Below are positions 26,390-34,436 of a stretch of 64,000 nt of DNA, piece by piece. Positions within the stretch are counted from its first letter, which is position 1. Every line of letters begins with the position of its first letter. The position numbers and the translations under genes are program-made. Source of the DNA: Clostridium aquiflavi (lineage in GTDB: Bacteria; Bacillota; Clostridia; Clostridiales; Clostridiaceae); assembly GCF_031344075.1 (NCBI RefSeq), contig NZ_JAVJAN010000020.1, positions 1 through 64,000 on the forward strand, written 5' to 3'. The notes under the pieces were generated by a model that saw only the letters and a program-made list of their open reading frames with translations, was not told where the DNA came from and did not search any database.

Positions 26390-27643
26390 TTGGACCCTAG
26401 TTATACGTGGGAGATAGTAACTTTAATAATATTACTTATGCTGTCAGCATTTTTTTCAATGTCAGAAACAGCATTAATGTCTATAAATAAGATTAGACTA
26501 AGACATATGGTGGAAGAAGGCGTACCAGGAGCAAAATTAGTAGAAAAACTTACAGAAGATCCAAATAAATTATTAGGAGCTATATTAATAGGTAATAACA
26601 TAGCTAATATTGCAGCATCAGGACTTGCTACTGTGCTTGCAACTAATATATTTGGTTCAGGTGGAGTAGGAATAGCTACAGGAATTATGACTGTATTAGT
26701 ATTAATTTTTGGTGAAATAACGCCTAAATCTATTGCAAAGCAAAGATCAGATTCTGTTGCTTTAAAAGTTGGTAAACCTATAAAGTTAATAGTTACTATA
26801 TTTAAACCTTTTGTATATATATTTACAGCTATATCATCATTTTTTATAAAAATTTTAGGTGCAGATCCTAAAGCTACTGAACCATTTATTACTGAAGAAG
26901 AATTAAAAACAATGGTAGGTGTAAGTGAAGAAGAAGGCGTATTAGAAAATGTTGAAAAAGAAATGATATTTAATGTATTTGATTTCGCTGATCTTCAAGT
27001 AAAGGATGTAATGGTTCAAAGAGTTGATGTTACTGCTTTAGATTCAGAATCAACTTATGATGATGTATTAAAGATTATAAAAGAAGAACAATTTTCTAGA
27101 ATACCGATTTATAATCAAACTATAGATGATGTTATTGGTATATTAAATGTGAAGGATTTATTAATGCTTGAAAATCCTAGAGAAAACTTTAAAATGACGA
27201 AATATATAAGAGAACCTTTCTATACGTTTGAATTTAAAAAGATTGTAGAATTATTTAAGGAAATGAAAAAAGAAAGAAATCATATTGCTGTTGTGTTAGA
27301 TGAATATGGTGGTACTGTTGGAATAATTACTATAGAAGATTTGGTAGAAGAAATTGTTGGTGATATAGAAGATGAATATGATGAAGCTAATACAAGTATT
27401 GAAGTCATTAAAGAAAATGAATATATAGTAGATGGTAGTGTGAGACTTCATGATATTGGTGATTTAATAGGTACTGATATGGAATCAGATGAATTTGATT
27501 CTATTGGAGGTCTTATAATTGGAGAGCTTGGAAGAATGCCTGAAGAAAAAGAAGAAATTGAGTGCGATAATATGAAATTTATCGTAGAAAATATAGATAA
27601 AAATAGAATTAAAAAAGTTAGAATATTTACAGATAACGAATAA
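26390..27643 (+). CDS. CNNM/HlyC/CorC family membrane protein (DUF21-CBS-CorC_HlyC)
   Basis: This 417-aa protein starts with TTG, preceded by TAGGAGAGTGA. A DUF21/CNNM transmembrane domain (~1-190, with SAFFSMSETALMSINKIRLR and NNIANIAASGLATVLA) is followed by two CBS motifs (~205-330, VMVQRVDVTALDSE and HIAVVLDEYGGTVGIITIED). A CorC_HlyC C-terminal domain (~345-417) ends the protein. Bacterial members act in Mg2+ (or Co2+) homeostasis; the haemolysin name is historical. A paralogue lies at 46634-47953. Confidence 0.93.
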   Translation: MDPSYTWEIVTLIILLMLSAFFSMSETALMSINKIRLRHMVEEGVPGAKLVEKLTEDPNKLLGAILIGNNIANIAASGLATVLATNIFGSGGVGIATGIMTVLVLIFGEITPKSIAKQRSDSVALKVGKPIKLIVTIFKPFVYIFTAISSFFIKILGADPKATEPFITEEELKTMVGVSEEEGVLENVEKEMIFNVFDFADLQVKDVMVQRVDVTALDSESTYDDVLKIIKEEQFSRIPIYNQTIDDVIGILNVKDLLMLENPRENFKMTKYIREPFYTFEFKKIVELFKEMKKERNHIAVVLDEYGGTVGIITIEDLVEEIVGDIEDEYDEANTSIEVIKENEYIVDGSVRLHDIGDLIGTDMESDEFDSIGGLIIGELGRMPEEKEEIECDNMKFIVENIDKNRIKKVRIFTDNE

Positions 27644-27647
27644 TCAT

Positions 27648-27687
27648 AAAAGACTGCTGGCAAAAATAATCAGCAGTCTTTTTTTAA
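27648..27687 (+). terminator. terminator of the CNNM gene
   Basis: The perfect 12-bp stem AAAAGACTGCTG / CAGCAGTCTTTT is followed by a T run. Confidence 0.9.
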
Positions 27688-27689
27688 AG

Positions 27690-27742
27690 TAGATTATGTT
27701 TTAACAGAGTATTGCATATATCAATACATATTTAAAACAGAG
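27690..27742. repeat. short family B hairpin repeat
   Basis: ATGTTTTAACAGAGTATTGC and TCAATACATATTTAAAACAG form an inverted pair. They are the same terminal sequences as the element at 28863-28964, but with the centre missing. Confidence 0.65.
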
Positions 27743-27787
27743 ATATAATCAAAAATTAATATATTGATTTTTATGGAGGGAAAATAT

Positions 27788-28246
27788 ATGAATTTTTTAG
27801 ATATTGCTAAAGAAGAAGCAAAGATAGCAATGTCCAAAGGTGAAATTCCAATAGGTGCAGTTATAGTAAAGGATAACATAGTTATATCAAAGGCTCATAA
27901 TTTAAAAGAAACATTAAATGATGTAACAGCTCATGCAGAGATATTAGCAATAAGAAAGGCATCAAAAATTTTAAATGACTGGAGATTAAAAGGAACGGAA
28001 ATGTATGTTACTTTAGAACCATGCTCTATGTGTGCTAGTGCTATAATTCAAAGCAGAATATCAAAATTACATATAGGGACATTTAATAAGGACATGGGAG
28101 CTTGTGGTTCTGTAATAAACCTTATAGATAGTAGAAAGTTAGATTCGTTTGTTAATGTTAATTGGTTATATGATGAAGAATGTTCAAAATTACTTATGGA
28201 ATTCTTTCAGTTAAAAAGGAAACTTAATAAAAATAAATTATTATAG
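27788..28246 (+). CDS. tadA: tRNA adenosine(34) deaminase TadA
   Basis: This 152-aa zinc deaminase converts A34 to inosine in tRNA-Arg(ACG). The ATG at 27788 is chosen because TATGGAGGG lies 7 bp before it. The zinc site is complete: HAE at 49-51 (catalytic Glu51) and PCSMC at 78-82. Family features include GEIPIGAVIV near the N-terminus and the C-terminal CSKLLMEFFQLKR. It is probably transcribed with the PAP2 gene. Confidence 0.94.
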   Translation: MNFLDIAKEEAKIAMSKGEIPIGAVIVKDNIVISKAHNLKETLNDVTAHAEILAIRKASKILNDWRLKGTEMYVTLEPCSMCASAIIQSRISKLHIGTFNKDMGACGSVINLIDSRKLDSFVNVNWLYDEECSKLLMEFFQLKRKLNKNKLL

Positions 28247-28321
28247 TATATGTTATAATAAAAATTACTCACAATATACATTAAAAATAGTAGTAAAAAA
28301 TTTATGGTTTGGAGGATATTA

Positions 28322-28861
28322 ATGCAATTTATTCAAATGTTTGATAACAAAATTTTGGAGTTTATACGTATTAACTTACATAGTCCGATGATGGATAAGA
28401 TTGTTCCTATAATAACTTCTTTAGGAAATATGGGATTAGTATGGATAATTATAGGATTAGCATTTATATCTAATAATAAGTATAGAAAATATGGTTTTAT
28501 AATGTTATGTACATTATGTATTGGTGTATTAATTGGTGATGGAATCATAAAACCACTAGTTGGAAGAATAAGACCTTTTAATTTTGTTGAAAATATAGAA
28601 TTACTTATAAAGGCACCTAATAGTTTTTCATTCCCATCTGGACATACTATGTCTTCATTTGCAGCAGCAACTATTATTTATAAAGCTAATAAAAGAATGG
28701 GAATTGGTGCATTTTTATTAGCAGCACTTATAGGATTTTCGAGAATGTATTTATATGTTCACTATCCATCAGATGTGCTAGTTGGGTGTGTATTAGGAAT
28801 AATTTTAAGTACTTGTATTTATAAAATAATAAGTCCTAAGTACGATAAAAAATTTAATTAA
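28322..28861 (+). CDS. PAP2-family membrane phosphatase
   Basis: This 179-aa protein has five or six membrane helices and the three-part PAP2 signature: KPLVGRIRPF (KX6RP), FPSGHTMSS (PSGH) and SRMYLYVHYPSDV (SRX5HX3D). Such enzymes remove phosphate from lipids such as undecaprenyl pyrophosphate, phosphatidic acid or PGP; the exact substrate is unclear. The start at ATG 28322 follows TTGGAGGATATTA. It ends directly at a family B repeat. Confidence 0.88.
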   Translation: MQFIQMFDNKILEFIRINLHSPMMDKIVPIITSLGNMGLVWIIIGLAFISNNKYRKYGFIMLCTLCIGVLIGDGIIKPLVGRIRPFNFVENIELLIKAPNSFSFPSGHTMSSFAAATIIYKANKRMGIGAFLLAALIGFSRMYLYVHYPSDVLVGCVLGIILSTCIYKIISPKYDKKFN

Positions 28862-28862
28862 A

Positions 28863-28964
28863 TGGCTATGTTTTAGCAGAGTGTTGATATATGCAATAGG
28901 CAAAGTTCAATTACTCAGTCCACTTTGCTTATGCATATATCAACATATATTTAAAACATAGCCA
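28863..28964. repeat. complete family B element with terminal inverted repeats (102 bp)
   Basis: The left end TGGCTATGTTTTAGCAGAGT, continuing GTTGATATATGCA, and the right end TGCATATATCAAC... TTTAAAACATAGCCA are nearly perfect inverted repeats of ~32 bp. A second inverted pair (GGCAAAG / CTTTGCT) surrounds TTCAATTACTCAGTCC. The whole element can fold into one long hairpin. Related copies lie at 13421, 27690, 31412, 36800, 43290 and 44655. Confidence 0.85.
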
Positions 28965-29006
28965 ATTAAATAAAATAAGATACAAATGAAGAGGAGTGTG
29001 GTATTT

Positions 29007-29795
29007 ATGAATCCAATAGCTTTTAAAGTAGGAAATTTTGATATTAGATGGTATGCCATTATAATTTTAACTGGAGTTCTATTTGGGTTAATATTGGCTT
29101 ATTATAATTGCAATAAGAAGAATTTAAGCTTTGATATTTTAAGTGATGGATTTCTTGTATCTTTTCCAGTAGCTATTATTGGAGCAAGATTATATTATGT
29201 TTTATTTGAATTTGAAAATTATAAAGAAAATGTACTTGATATATTTAATATAAGACAAGGTGGTTTAGCTATACATGGTGGATTAATAGCTGGATTAATA
29301 GCTGCATTTGTTTATGCAAGAGTAAGAAAAATAAATTTTTTAGATTATTTAGATGTGGTAGCTCCATCGATAATATTGGCTCAATCTATTGGTAGATGGG
29401 GAAATTTTATGAACAGTGAAGCACATGGAGGAGAAGTAACTTATGAATTTATAAGTAAGTTTCCACAGTTTATACAAAAAGGAATGTATATTAATGGAAC
29501 ATATTATCATCCTACATTTTTATATGAATCTATTTGGAATTTAGTAGTATGTATTATTCTAATTAGTATACTTTATAAAAAGAAAAAAAATAATAAGGGA
29601 ATAGTTATATCTAGTTATATTGTTTTATATTCTGTAGGTAGATTTTTTATTGAGGGACTTAGAACTGATAGTTTAATGTTGGGTGGAGTAAGAGTTGCTC
29701 AATTAATAAGTATAATAGGAATAATTTTCGGGCTTTCTTTAATTATTTATATTAGAAAAATTAAAAATAAGATACAAAATATTCAGTTGAATTAG
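29007..29795 (+). CDS. lgt: prolipoprotein diacylglyceryl transferase
   Basis: Lgt moves the diacylglyceryl group from phosphatidylglycerol to the lipobox cysteine of prolipoproteins at the membrane. The 262-aa protein has about seven helices and the Lgt signature GRWGNFMNSEAHGG, preceded by GGLAIHGGLIAG, both diagnostic. The C-terminal VGRFFIEGLRTDSLMLGG (with the conserved ERTD-like Arg/Asp) is present. The start is ATG 29007 with GAAGAGGAG upstream; an earlier in-frame ATG at 28986 overlaps that site. Followed by tRNA-Ser. Confidence 0.95.
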   Translation: MNPIAFKVGNFDIRWYAIIILTGVLFGLILAYYNCNKKNLSFDILSDGFLVSFPVAIIGARLYYVLFEFENYKENVLDIFNIRQGGLAIHGGLIAGLIAAFVYARVRKINFLDYLDVVAPSIILAQSIGRWGNFMNSEAHGGEVTYEFISKFPQFIQKGMYINGTYYHPTFLYESIWNLVVCIILISILYKKKKNNKGIVISSYIVLYSVGRFFIEGLRTDSLMLGGVRVAQLISIIGIIFGLSLIIYIRKIKNKIQNIQLN

Positions 29796-29834
29796 GCATT
29801 TTTATATGATATTATAAAAAAGCATTATGCCTTT

Positions 29835-29926
29835 GGAGAAATGTCCGAGTGGTTGAAGGAGCACGCCTGGAAAGCGTGTATAGGGTTCACGCTCTATCAT
29901 GGGTTCAAATCCCATTTTCTCCGCCA
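29835..29926 (+). tRNA. tRNA-Ser (GGA anticodon)
   Basis: A 92-nt type II tRNA with encoded CCA. The acceptor GGAGAAA pairs with TTTCTCC, the anticodon loop CTGGAAA has anticodon GGA, and the variable arm (TATAGGGTTCACGCTCTAT) is long. The T arm is ATGGG-TTCAAAT-CCCAT. Located upstream of SRP RNA and dnaX, as in other clostridia. Confidence 0.96.
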
Positions 29927-29991
29927 AGAATTTATTGGTTTTTCTATTTATGACATGTAGATAGATTATAGAGTTTAACAAAATATATACT

Positions 29992-30040
29992 TAAGAAACA
30001 CATTTTTTAATGAATTTAGATTATGTGTTTCTTATTTTTT
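29992..30040 (+). terminator. terminator after tRNA-Ser
   Basis: The perfect 12-bp stem TAAGAAACACAT / ATGTGTTTCTTA with T-rich tail. Confidence 0.8.
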
Positions 30041-30079
30041 GTTTAAAAATATATAAGTTAAATATGGTGAAATATAAAG

Positions 30080-30128
30080 AAAAATATTCATGGAAACTTT
30101 GGATTTGTTATTTATTTTCATGTGCCTA
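30080..30128 (-). repeat. solo end of MITE-like repeat family A (inverted)
   Basis: On the minus strand this reads AGGCACATGAAAATAAATAA, then CAAATCCAAAGTTTCC and ATGAATATTTT. This parallels the left ends at 2755 and 41103. No second end is found nearby. Confidence 0.65.
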
Positions 30129-30296
30129 AATAATATTTAAACAAAAGGTTGAATCAAAAAAATATATATGATATTATGAATTGGCAATAGAAAAATATTA
30201 ATGTTTTTAATTTAAATAAATATTAATATTAAGGAAAAATTTAAGATAAATTCATAATAATATATATATTTACAAAAGTATATTAATAGTATTATC

Positions 30297-30325
30297 TTGT
30301 ATTTATAGATGGTATGTGTTATGAT
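30297..30325 (+). promoter_or_regulatory. promoter of the SRP RNA transcript
   Basis: The -35 TTGTAT (30297-30302) and -10 TATGAT (30320-30325) are spaced 17 bp apart. Transcription should start near 30332, so the transcript includes the tRNA-like segment before the SRP RNA. Confidence 0.6.
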
Positions 30326-30352
30326 GTAAAAGTATAAAAAATGTATAGTACT

Positions 30353-30436
30353 TAATATGGTTTGATGCCTAATGGAGGCAGATACTTTTCATTAAGAAAA
30401 AGAATTATTGAGGTTCGAATCCTCTTCATACCACCA
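30353..30436 (+). other. degenerate tRNA-like sequence fused upstream of SRP RNA
   Basis: A T arm (GAGG-TTCGAAT-CCTC), a 3' acceptor half TCATACC, discriminator A and encoded CCA lie immediately before the SRP RNA. A D-arm-like GCC-TAATGGA-GGC and an anticodon-stem-like CTTTT/AAAAG lie upstream. The 5' acceptor side (AATATGG) pairs only partly, with the terminal two pairs mismatched. It looks like a decayed or non-canonical tRNA. It may still guide 3'-end cleavage that frees the SRP RNA 5' end. Confidence 0.4.
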
Positions 30437-30438
30437 TT

Positions 30439-30704
30439 CCGTGCTAGATGGGGAGTTAGCGGTGCCCTGTAACCTGCAATCCGCTATAGCAGGATTGAAT
30501 TCCTCGTAGAGGTATTAATTTTTTATAGTCTGACCTTTGTAAGTGGTGTTGATGACTGGGTCCCACGCAATGAAAGCGTATGAACCTCGTCAGGTCCGGA
30601 AGGAAGCAGCGATAAGTGCACACTGCATGTGCCGTGGATCAATCTGGTCTGAGCTAACTGCAAAGGTAACGTATAGGGAATTTTTATCGAAGCGAGGTGC
30701 ACGG
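30439..30704 (+). ncRNA. ffs: signal recognition particle RNA (large Firmicutes type)
   Basis: The ~266-nt RNA contains the conserved apical SRP core GTCAGGTCCGGAAGGAAGC AGC (30593-30612 region), which binds Ffh. The Alu-domain motifs near the 5' end are also present (GGTGCCCTGTAACCTGC). The 5' end CCGTGC pairs with the 3' GCACGG. It is the large Bacillus/Clostridium form with an Alu domain. The gene order SRP RNA then dnaX is the usual one, though here folA, thyA and an IStron intervene. A reading frame inside it is not a gene. Confidence 0.96.
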
Positions 30705-30715
30705 TTTATATACAT

Positions 30716-30747
30716 AAACCTTCACAGAGAATGAAGGATTTTTTTTC
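30716..30747 (+). terminator. SRP RNA terminator
   Basis: The stem AACCTTC / GAAGGATT with a ~9-nt loop is followed by an eight-T run. Confidence 0.85.
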
Positions 30748-30807
30748 GAATTAAATTAGGTTATTCTTCAATAGGATTAACAATATAGGACAAAACAATA
30801 GGATAAG

Positions 30808-30846
30808 AAAATGAGGGAATTTAAATTTTAAATTCCCTCATTTTCT
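30808..30846. terminator. folA terminator (bidirectional)
   Basis: The perfect 15-bp stem AAAATGAGGGAATTT / AAATTCCCTCATTTT lies just beyond the minus-strand folA gene. Confidence 0.85.
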
Positions 30847-30884
30847 TGTTCTTTTTTAATATATAAGAGAGTGTAAGATTTCAA

Positions 30885-31379
30885 CTAAGAAAGTCTACTT
30901 AAATTTATAAAGTTATATTCTAATCCGCTTTTTTCATCAGTTATAACATCTGATTCATAATCTATTTTAAAATCATCATAATTTATTTGCGGAAAATAAG
31001 TATCCCCATTAAAATCTTTATTGATTTTTGTTAAGTACAGTTTATTAGAATAAGGTAATAGCTGTTTATAAATTTCTCCACCACCAATTATAAAAACTTC
31101 ATCGTCAGAGTTATTATATTTATTTAATAATTCCTCGAAATCATAAATTATTTCTACACATTCAGAGTTAACTTTAAAATTTTTATCTCTAGTTAAAATC
31201 ACATGTTTTCTATTAGGTAATACTCCAGGAAGAGATTCAAAAGTTTTTCTTCCCATTACAATAGTTTTTCTGCTTGTAATTTCTTTAAATCTTTTTAAGT
31301 CCTCAGAAATATGCCAAATTAATTTATTATCACTTCCAATAACATTATTTTTAGCAATAGCTACTATTATTGATAACAT
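30885..31379 (-). CDS. folA: dihydrofolate reductase
   Basis: This 164-aa enzyme reduces dihydrofolate to tetrahydrofolate with NADPH. Conserved elements: MLSIIVAIAKNNVIGSDNKLIWH (N-terminal strand and Trp), SEDLKRFKEIT with the active-site Asp, VMGRKTFESLPG for NADPH binding, RKHVILTRD, and VFIGGGEIYKQLLP carrying the GG motif. It lies 111 bp downstream of thyA on the same strand, the usual thyA-folA pairing for recycling the dihydrofolate that ThyA makes. A family B repeat fills the gap between them. The start has a GGGGGC site. Confidence 0.95.
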   Translation of the reverse strand: MLSIIVAIAKNNVIGSDNKLIWHISEDLKRFKEITSRKTIVMGRKTFESLPGVLPNRKHVILTRDKNFKVNSECVEIIYDFEELLNKYNNSDDEVFIIGGGEIYKQLLPYSNKLYLTKINKDFNGDTYFPQINYDDFKIDYESDVITDEKSGLEYNFINLSRLS

Positions 31380-31411
31380 TTATAAGCCCCCTTTTAATAT
31401 CTCATTTAAAT

Positions 31412-31490
31412 CATATAATCATTTTAGTATTCTTAAGTTCAATTACTCTGCCTAGTTTTATTTATGCATATATTAGCACTCAACTAAATT
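31412..31490. repeat. family B repeat copy between thyA and folA
   Basis: TAGTATTCTTAAGTTCAATT, then ACTCTGCCTAGTTTTATTTA and TGCATATATTAGCACTCAAC, matches the reversed family B blocks. It ends almost at the thyA stop codon and may affect thyA-folA read-through. Confidence 0.65.
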
Positions 31491-32282
31491 TTAAACTGAA
31501 ACAGGCATTTTTATTGATTCATGATGCTTGTAATCTTCAAGTTTAATATCATCAGGAGTAAAATCATAAAAATCTTTAATTTCAGGATTTATCCAAAGCT
31601 TTGGAGCATCATAAGCTTGAGCTTTTCTTTCTAATTGGGTTTTCATTCCATCAATTTGGTTTTCGTAAATATGTGCATTATTTATTACATGAGTAAATAG
31701 TCCAGGTTTAAGACCTGTTACTTGAGCAATTAAATGAACTAATACAGCATATTGGCTGGTATTAAAAGGAATTCCAAGTGGCCAATCTCCACTTCTTTGT
31801 ACAAGCATACAATTAAGTCTACCATCAGTTACATCCCACATAGTTAGGAAGCAACAAGGACAAAGAGCTCCACCATCTAAATAAGGTATTTGCCATAAAT
31901 TAAGCATCATTCTTCTATCTTGAGGATTATTTTTTAAAGAATCTATAAGTTTATCTATTTGGTCAAATTTTTTAACAACCCAACCATAAGATGTTCCGAT
32001 AGTTCCATCTTCCATTTCCCATTCATCCCAAATATGTACGTTTTGTTCTTGAAGTTTTTTTACGTCATTAGATTGATCCTTAAAAATCCATAAAAGTTCT
32101 TTAACAGCTGTTTTAAAAGCAACAAATTTAGTAGTTAATATAGGAAATTCTTTTTCTAAATTAAATTGCATTACTTGATGGGGTATTTTATAAGTAGGCA
32201 TTCCAGTTCTATTATTATCATAATATCCATTATCTAAAATATTTTTAGCTATTTCTAAATATTTATCATCATATAAACTCAT
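31491..32282 (-). CDS. thyA: thymidylate synthase
   Basis: ThyA methylates dUMP to dTMP using methylene-tetrahydrofolate. The start is ATG 32282 with GGAGGT upstream, giving 263 aa, the normal length. Seen are NRTGMPTYKIPHQVMQFNL, the active-site region LCPCCFLTMWDV with the nucleophilic Cys, QRSGDWPLGIPFNTSQYA (the RSxDxxLGxPFN phosphate/dUMP motif) and FTHVINNAHIYENQ. The residue after the nucleophile is Cys rather than the His seen in E. coli-type enzymes (PCH), so this is a divergent clade. It pairs with folA downstream. Confidence 0.93.
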   Translation of the reverse strand: MSLYDDKYLEIAKNILDNGYYDNNRTGMPTYKIPHQVMQFNLEKEFPILTTKFVAFKTAVKELLWIFKDQSNDVKKLQEQNVHIWDEWEMEDGTIGTSYGWVVKKFDQIDKLIDSLKNNPQDRRMMLNLWQIPYLDGGALCPCCFLTMWDVTDGRLNCMLVQRSGDWPLGIPFNTSQYAVLVHLIAQVTGLKPGLFTHVINNAHIYENQIDGMKTQLERKAQAYDAPKLWINPEIKDFYDFTPDDIKLEDYKHHESIKMPVSV

Positions 32283-32297
32283 TTTAATTACCTCCAA

Positions 32298-32580
32298 AAT
32301 TTGTATTAAGTTATGTTTAAGTATTTAGATAATTATAATTTGTGTAACTTATTAATATATAAAAATCAGTTTAAACATAATCTTTCATTAAAATACTAAT
32401 ATTCATTTTAACACATGGGCATATTTAATAACAACGTTCATATTTTTTATATTAAATCAATTTAAATAATACATTAAATTTATAAGAGCATGATAATTAT
32501 AATAAATATAGTCTATATAATTTATCATTTGATATTTATTAGTGTATAATAAATATATATTTAAAGGAAAAAGAAAGGTG
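32298..32580. other. intergenic region between divergent thyA and dnaX
   Basis: This AT-rich divergent promoter region holds possible -10 elements (such as TATAAT near 32544) but no clean -35/-10 pair. The dnaX ribosome binding site AAAGGTGGAG (32575-32583) lies at its right end, before the IStron. Confidence 0.4.
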
Positions 32581-32595
32581 GAGTAAACCTTTGGG

Positions 32596-33086
32596 TAACT
32601 AAACTGTTGCAACAAATTTAAACAAAACTATACAAATATGTATAGAAGTATAGATTTAAAAAACAGAAAGCCCTCTGTATCTAGCGATAGGTGCAGACTC
32701 GGAGTTAATTGCTTTTAACCCCTAAAGCCTTACTACCAAAGCAAAGCTAGAAATAGCAAGTGTAACGGTGCGAAAGCAGAAAAAAGCGTAAGGATAACCT
32801 ATGTTGAAATAAAATCTAATTAGGTCTTATAAATGGATAATCATGACATATAAGATACGTTAGGCACTAAGGGTTTTTACAATGGGTGTTTAGCAGGGAA
32901 TGTCCTAAGTCATATATGATATGGATAACCTTCAACGACTATCTCCTTGAGGGAGAGTAAAACCACAAGCTAAGGGTGGAAGAAAAATACCGTATCTCTT
33001 ATTTAGAGATAAAGATATAGTCTACGCTTATGTGAAAGCATAAGAGGTCTACCAGTAATGGAAAGACTACTATAATGTTGCGAATT
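32596..33086 (+). ncRNA. group I intron ribozyme core (5' part of the IStron)
   Basis: The conserved group I core strings are present: an R-like element CCTTCAACGACTATC (32929-32943) and an S element AAGATATAGTCTACG (33012-33026), which pair to form P7. Upstream are structured arms (e.g. TAGCGATAGGTGCAGACTCG and AGGATAACCTATG). The 3' splice site would be at the far end of the element (~34644), after tnpB, as in other IStrons. The exact P1 and 5' splice site cannot be settled by eye. Confidence 0.85.
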
Positions 33087-33177
33087 ATAGTGAATGAGAA
33101 AAATATATATAAGTCTAATAAATGTTTACAAATCCTCTTTTGGTTATAATAATAAATATATAGTAATAAAAGAGGAG

Positions 33178-33279
33178 ATGGTACGTATGGAATTGATGTC
33201 CATTGGAAAATTTGCTAAAAAAGTAGGTATTAATGTTGTTACACTAAGAAGAATGAAGCAAAAAGGTGAAAAACGGTGA
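33178..33279 (+). pseudogene. vestigial IS607 TnpA (serine recombinase), N-terminal helix-turn-helix only
   Basis: About 33 codons remain: MELMSIGKFAKKVGINVVTL, then RRM and KQKGEKR. The first part is the MerR-like DNA-binding start of IS607-family serine recombinases. The catalytic domain (about 170 residues) is gone. The stop overlaps the tnpB GTG start (GTGA), and a good AGAGGAG site is retained, so the remnant may now serve only to couple translation to tnpB. The element cannot transpose on its own. Confidence 0.8.
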
Positions 33280-34436
33280 TAATAGCAACTAAAATAAAAT
33301 TAAAACCCACAAAAGAACAAGAAGTTTTATTTTGGAAATCTGCTGGAGTAGCTAGATGGGCTTATAATCATTTTTTATCTGAAAGCGAAAAATATTACAA
33401 TGAAAACTCAAAGAGCATTAAAGAAAGTGATGTTAGAAAGAATATAAATAATGTTTTAAAAAAGACAACACATACTTGGCTTAAAGAAGTTGGAAGTAAT
33501 GTTATGAAACAAGGTGTCAAAGATGCAAGTTTAGCTAGGGATAGATGGTTTAAAGGTCTTTCTGGAAAACCAAAATATAGAAGCAGACGAAAAAGTAAAA
33601 TAAGTTTTTATGTAAATTATGAAAGTTTAAAAAAGGTTAAGGGTGGCTTTAGAGGTGAAAAGATTGGCTTCATTAAAACGTGTAAAACTTTACCAACATT
33701 AAAGAAAAATGAAAAATATTCTAATCCTAGAATATCATTTGATGGTAGAAGTTGGTTTTTATCAGTTGGATATAACGTAGACTTTAAATCTGTTGAATTG
33801 ACAGGAGAAATTTTAGGTATAGATGTTGGTATAAAAGAGCTGGCTGTTTGTTCAGATGGTGAAGTTAAAAAGAATATTAACAAAACTAAAAGAGTTAAAC
33901 ATCTTAAACGTAAATTAAAACGTGAACAACGTAAAGTGAGTAGAAAACTCGAGGCTAACACTATAGGCTATACTAAAAATAGAAAGCCTATCTATAAAAC
34001 ACCTTTAAAAGATATGAAAAATATCCAAAAACAAAATAAAATAATTCGTAATTTATACAAAAAACTTACTGATATAAGAACAAACCATTTACATCAAAGT
34101 ACAACTGCTATTGTGAAAACCAAACCTAGTAGAATTGTGATGGAAACTCTTAATATCAAAAATATGATGAAGAATAAACACCTCTCAAAAGCTATTGCAG
34201 AGCAATCATTATATGAATTTAAAAGACAAATTCAATATAAATGTAAAAAGAATGGAATAGAGTTTGTAGAAGCTGATAAGTGGTATCCTTCATCTAAAAA
34301 ATGTTCTTGTTGTGGAAAAATCAAAAAAGATTTAAAACTTAAAGATAGAATATATAAATGTTCTTGTGGTTTTAAACTGGATAGAGATTTAAATGCATCA
34401 ATTAATTTAGCAAATTATTCACTTCAGAGTGCCTAA
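33276..34436 (+). CDS. tnpB: TnpB RNA-guided nuclease of the IStron
   Basis: This 386-aa TnpB (OrfB), ancestor-type relative of Cas12, starts at a GTG overlapping the tnpA remnant stop. The RuvC triad is intact: Asp183 in LGIDVGIKEL, Glu290 in IVMETLNIKNMM, and Asp in DRDLNASINL (369-371). A four-Cys zinc ribbon (CSCCG ... CSCG, ~345-365) sits before the last motif. The N-terminal wedge/REC region starts MIIATKIKLKPTKEQE. TnpB uses an omega-RNA from the element's 3' end to cut empty donor sites and so keep the element. All domains appear uninterrupted, so the nuclease is probably active. Confidence 0.93.
   Translation: MIIATKIKLKPTKEQEVLFWKSAGVARWAYNHFLSESEKYYNENSKSIKESDVRKNINNVLKKTTHTWLKEVGSNVMKQGVKDASLARDRWFKGLSGKPKYRSRRKSKISFYVNYESLKKVKGGFRGEKIGFIKTCKTLPTLKKNEKYSNPRISFDGRSWFLSVGYNVDFKSVELTGEILGIDVGIKELAVCSDGEVKKNINKTKRVKHLKRKLKREQRKVSRKLEANTIGYTKNRKPIYKTPLKDMKNIQKQNKIIRNLYKKLTDIRTNHLHQSTTAIVKTKPSRIVMETLNIKNMMKNKHLSKAIAEQSLYEFKRQIQYKCKKNGIEFVEADKWYPSSKKCSCCGKIKKDLKLKDRIYKCSCGFKLDRDLNASINLANYSLQSA

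Noticed and set aside
30543..30734. 63-codon open frame inside the SRP RNA
   Set aside because: The DNA is fully explained by the conserved SRP RNA and its terminator; the frame is accidental.
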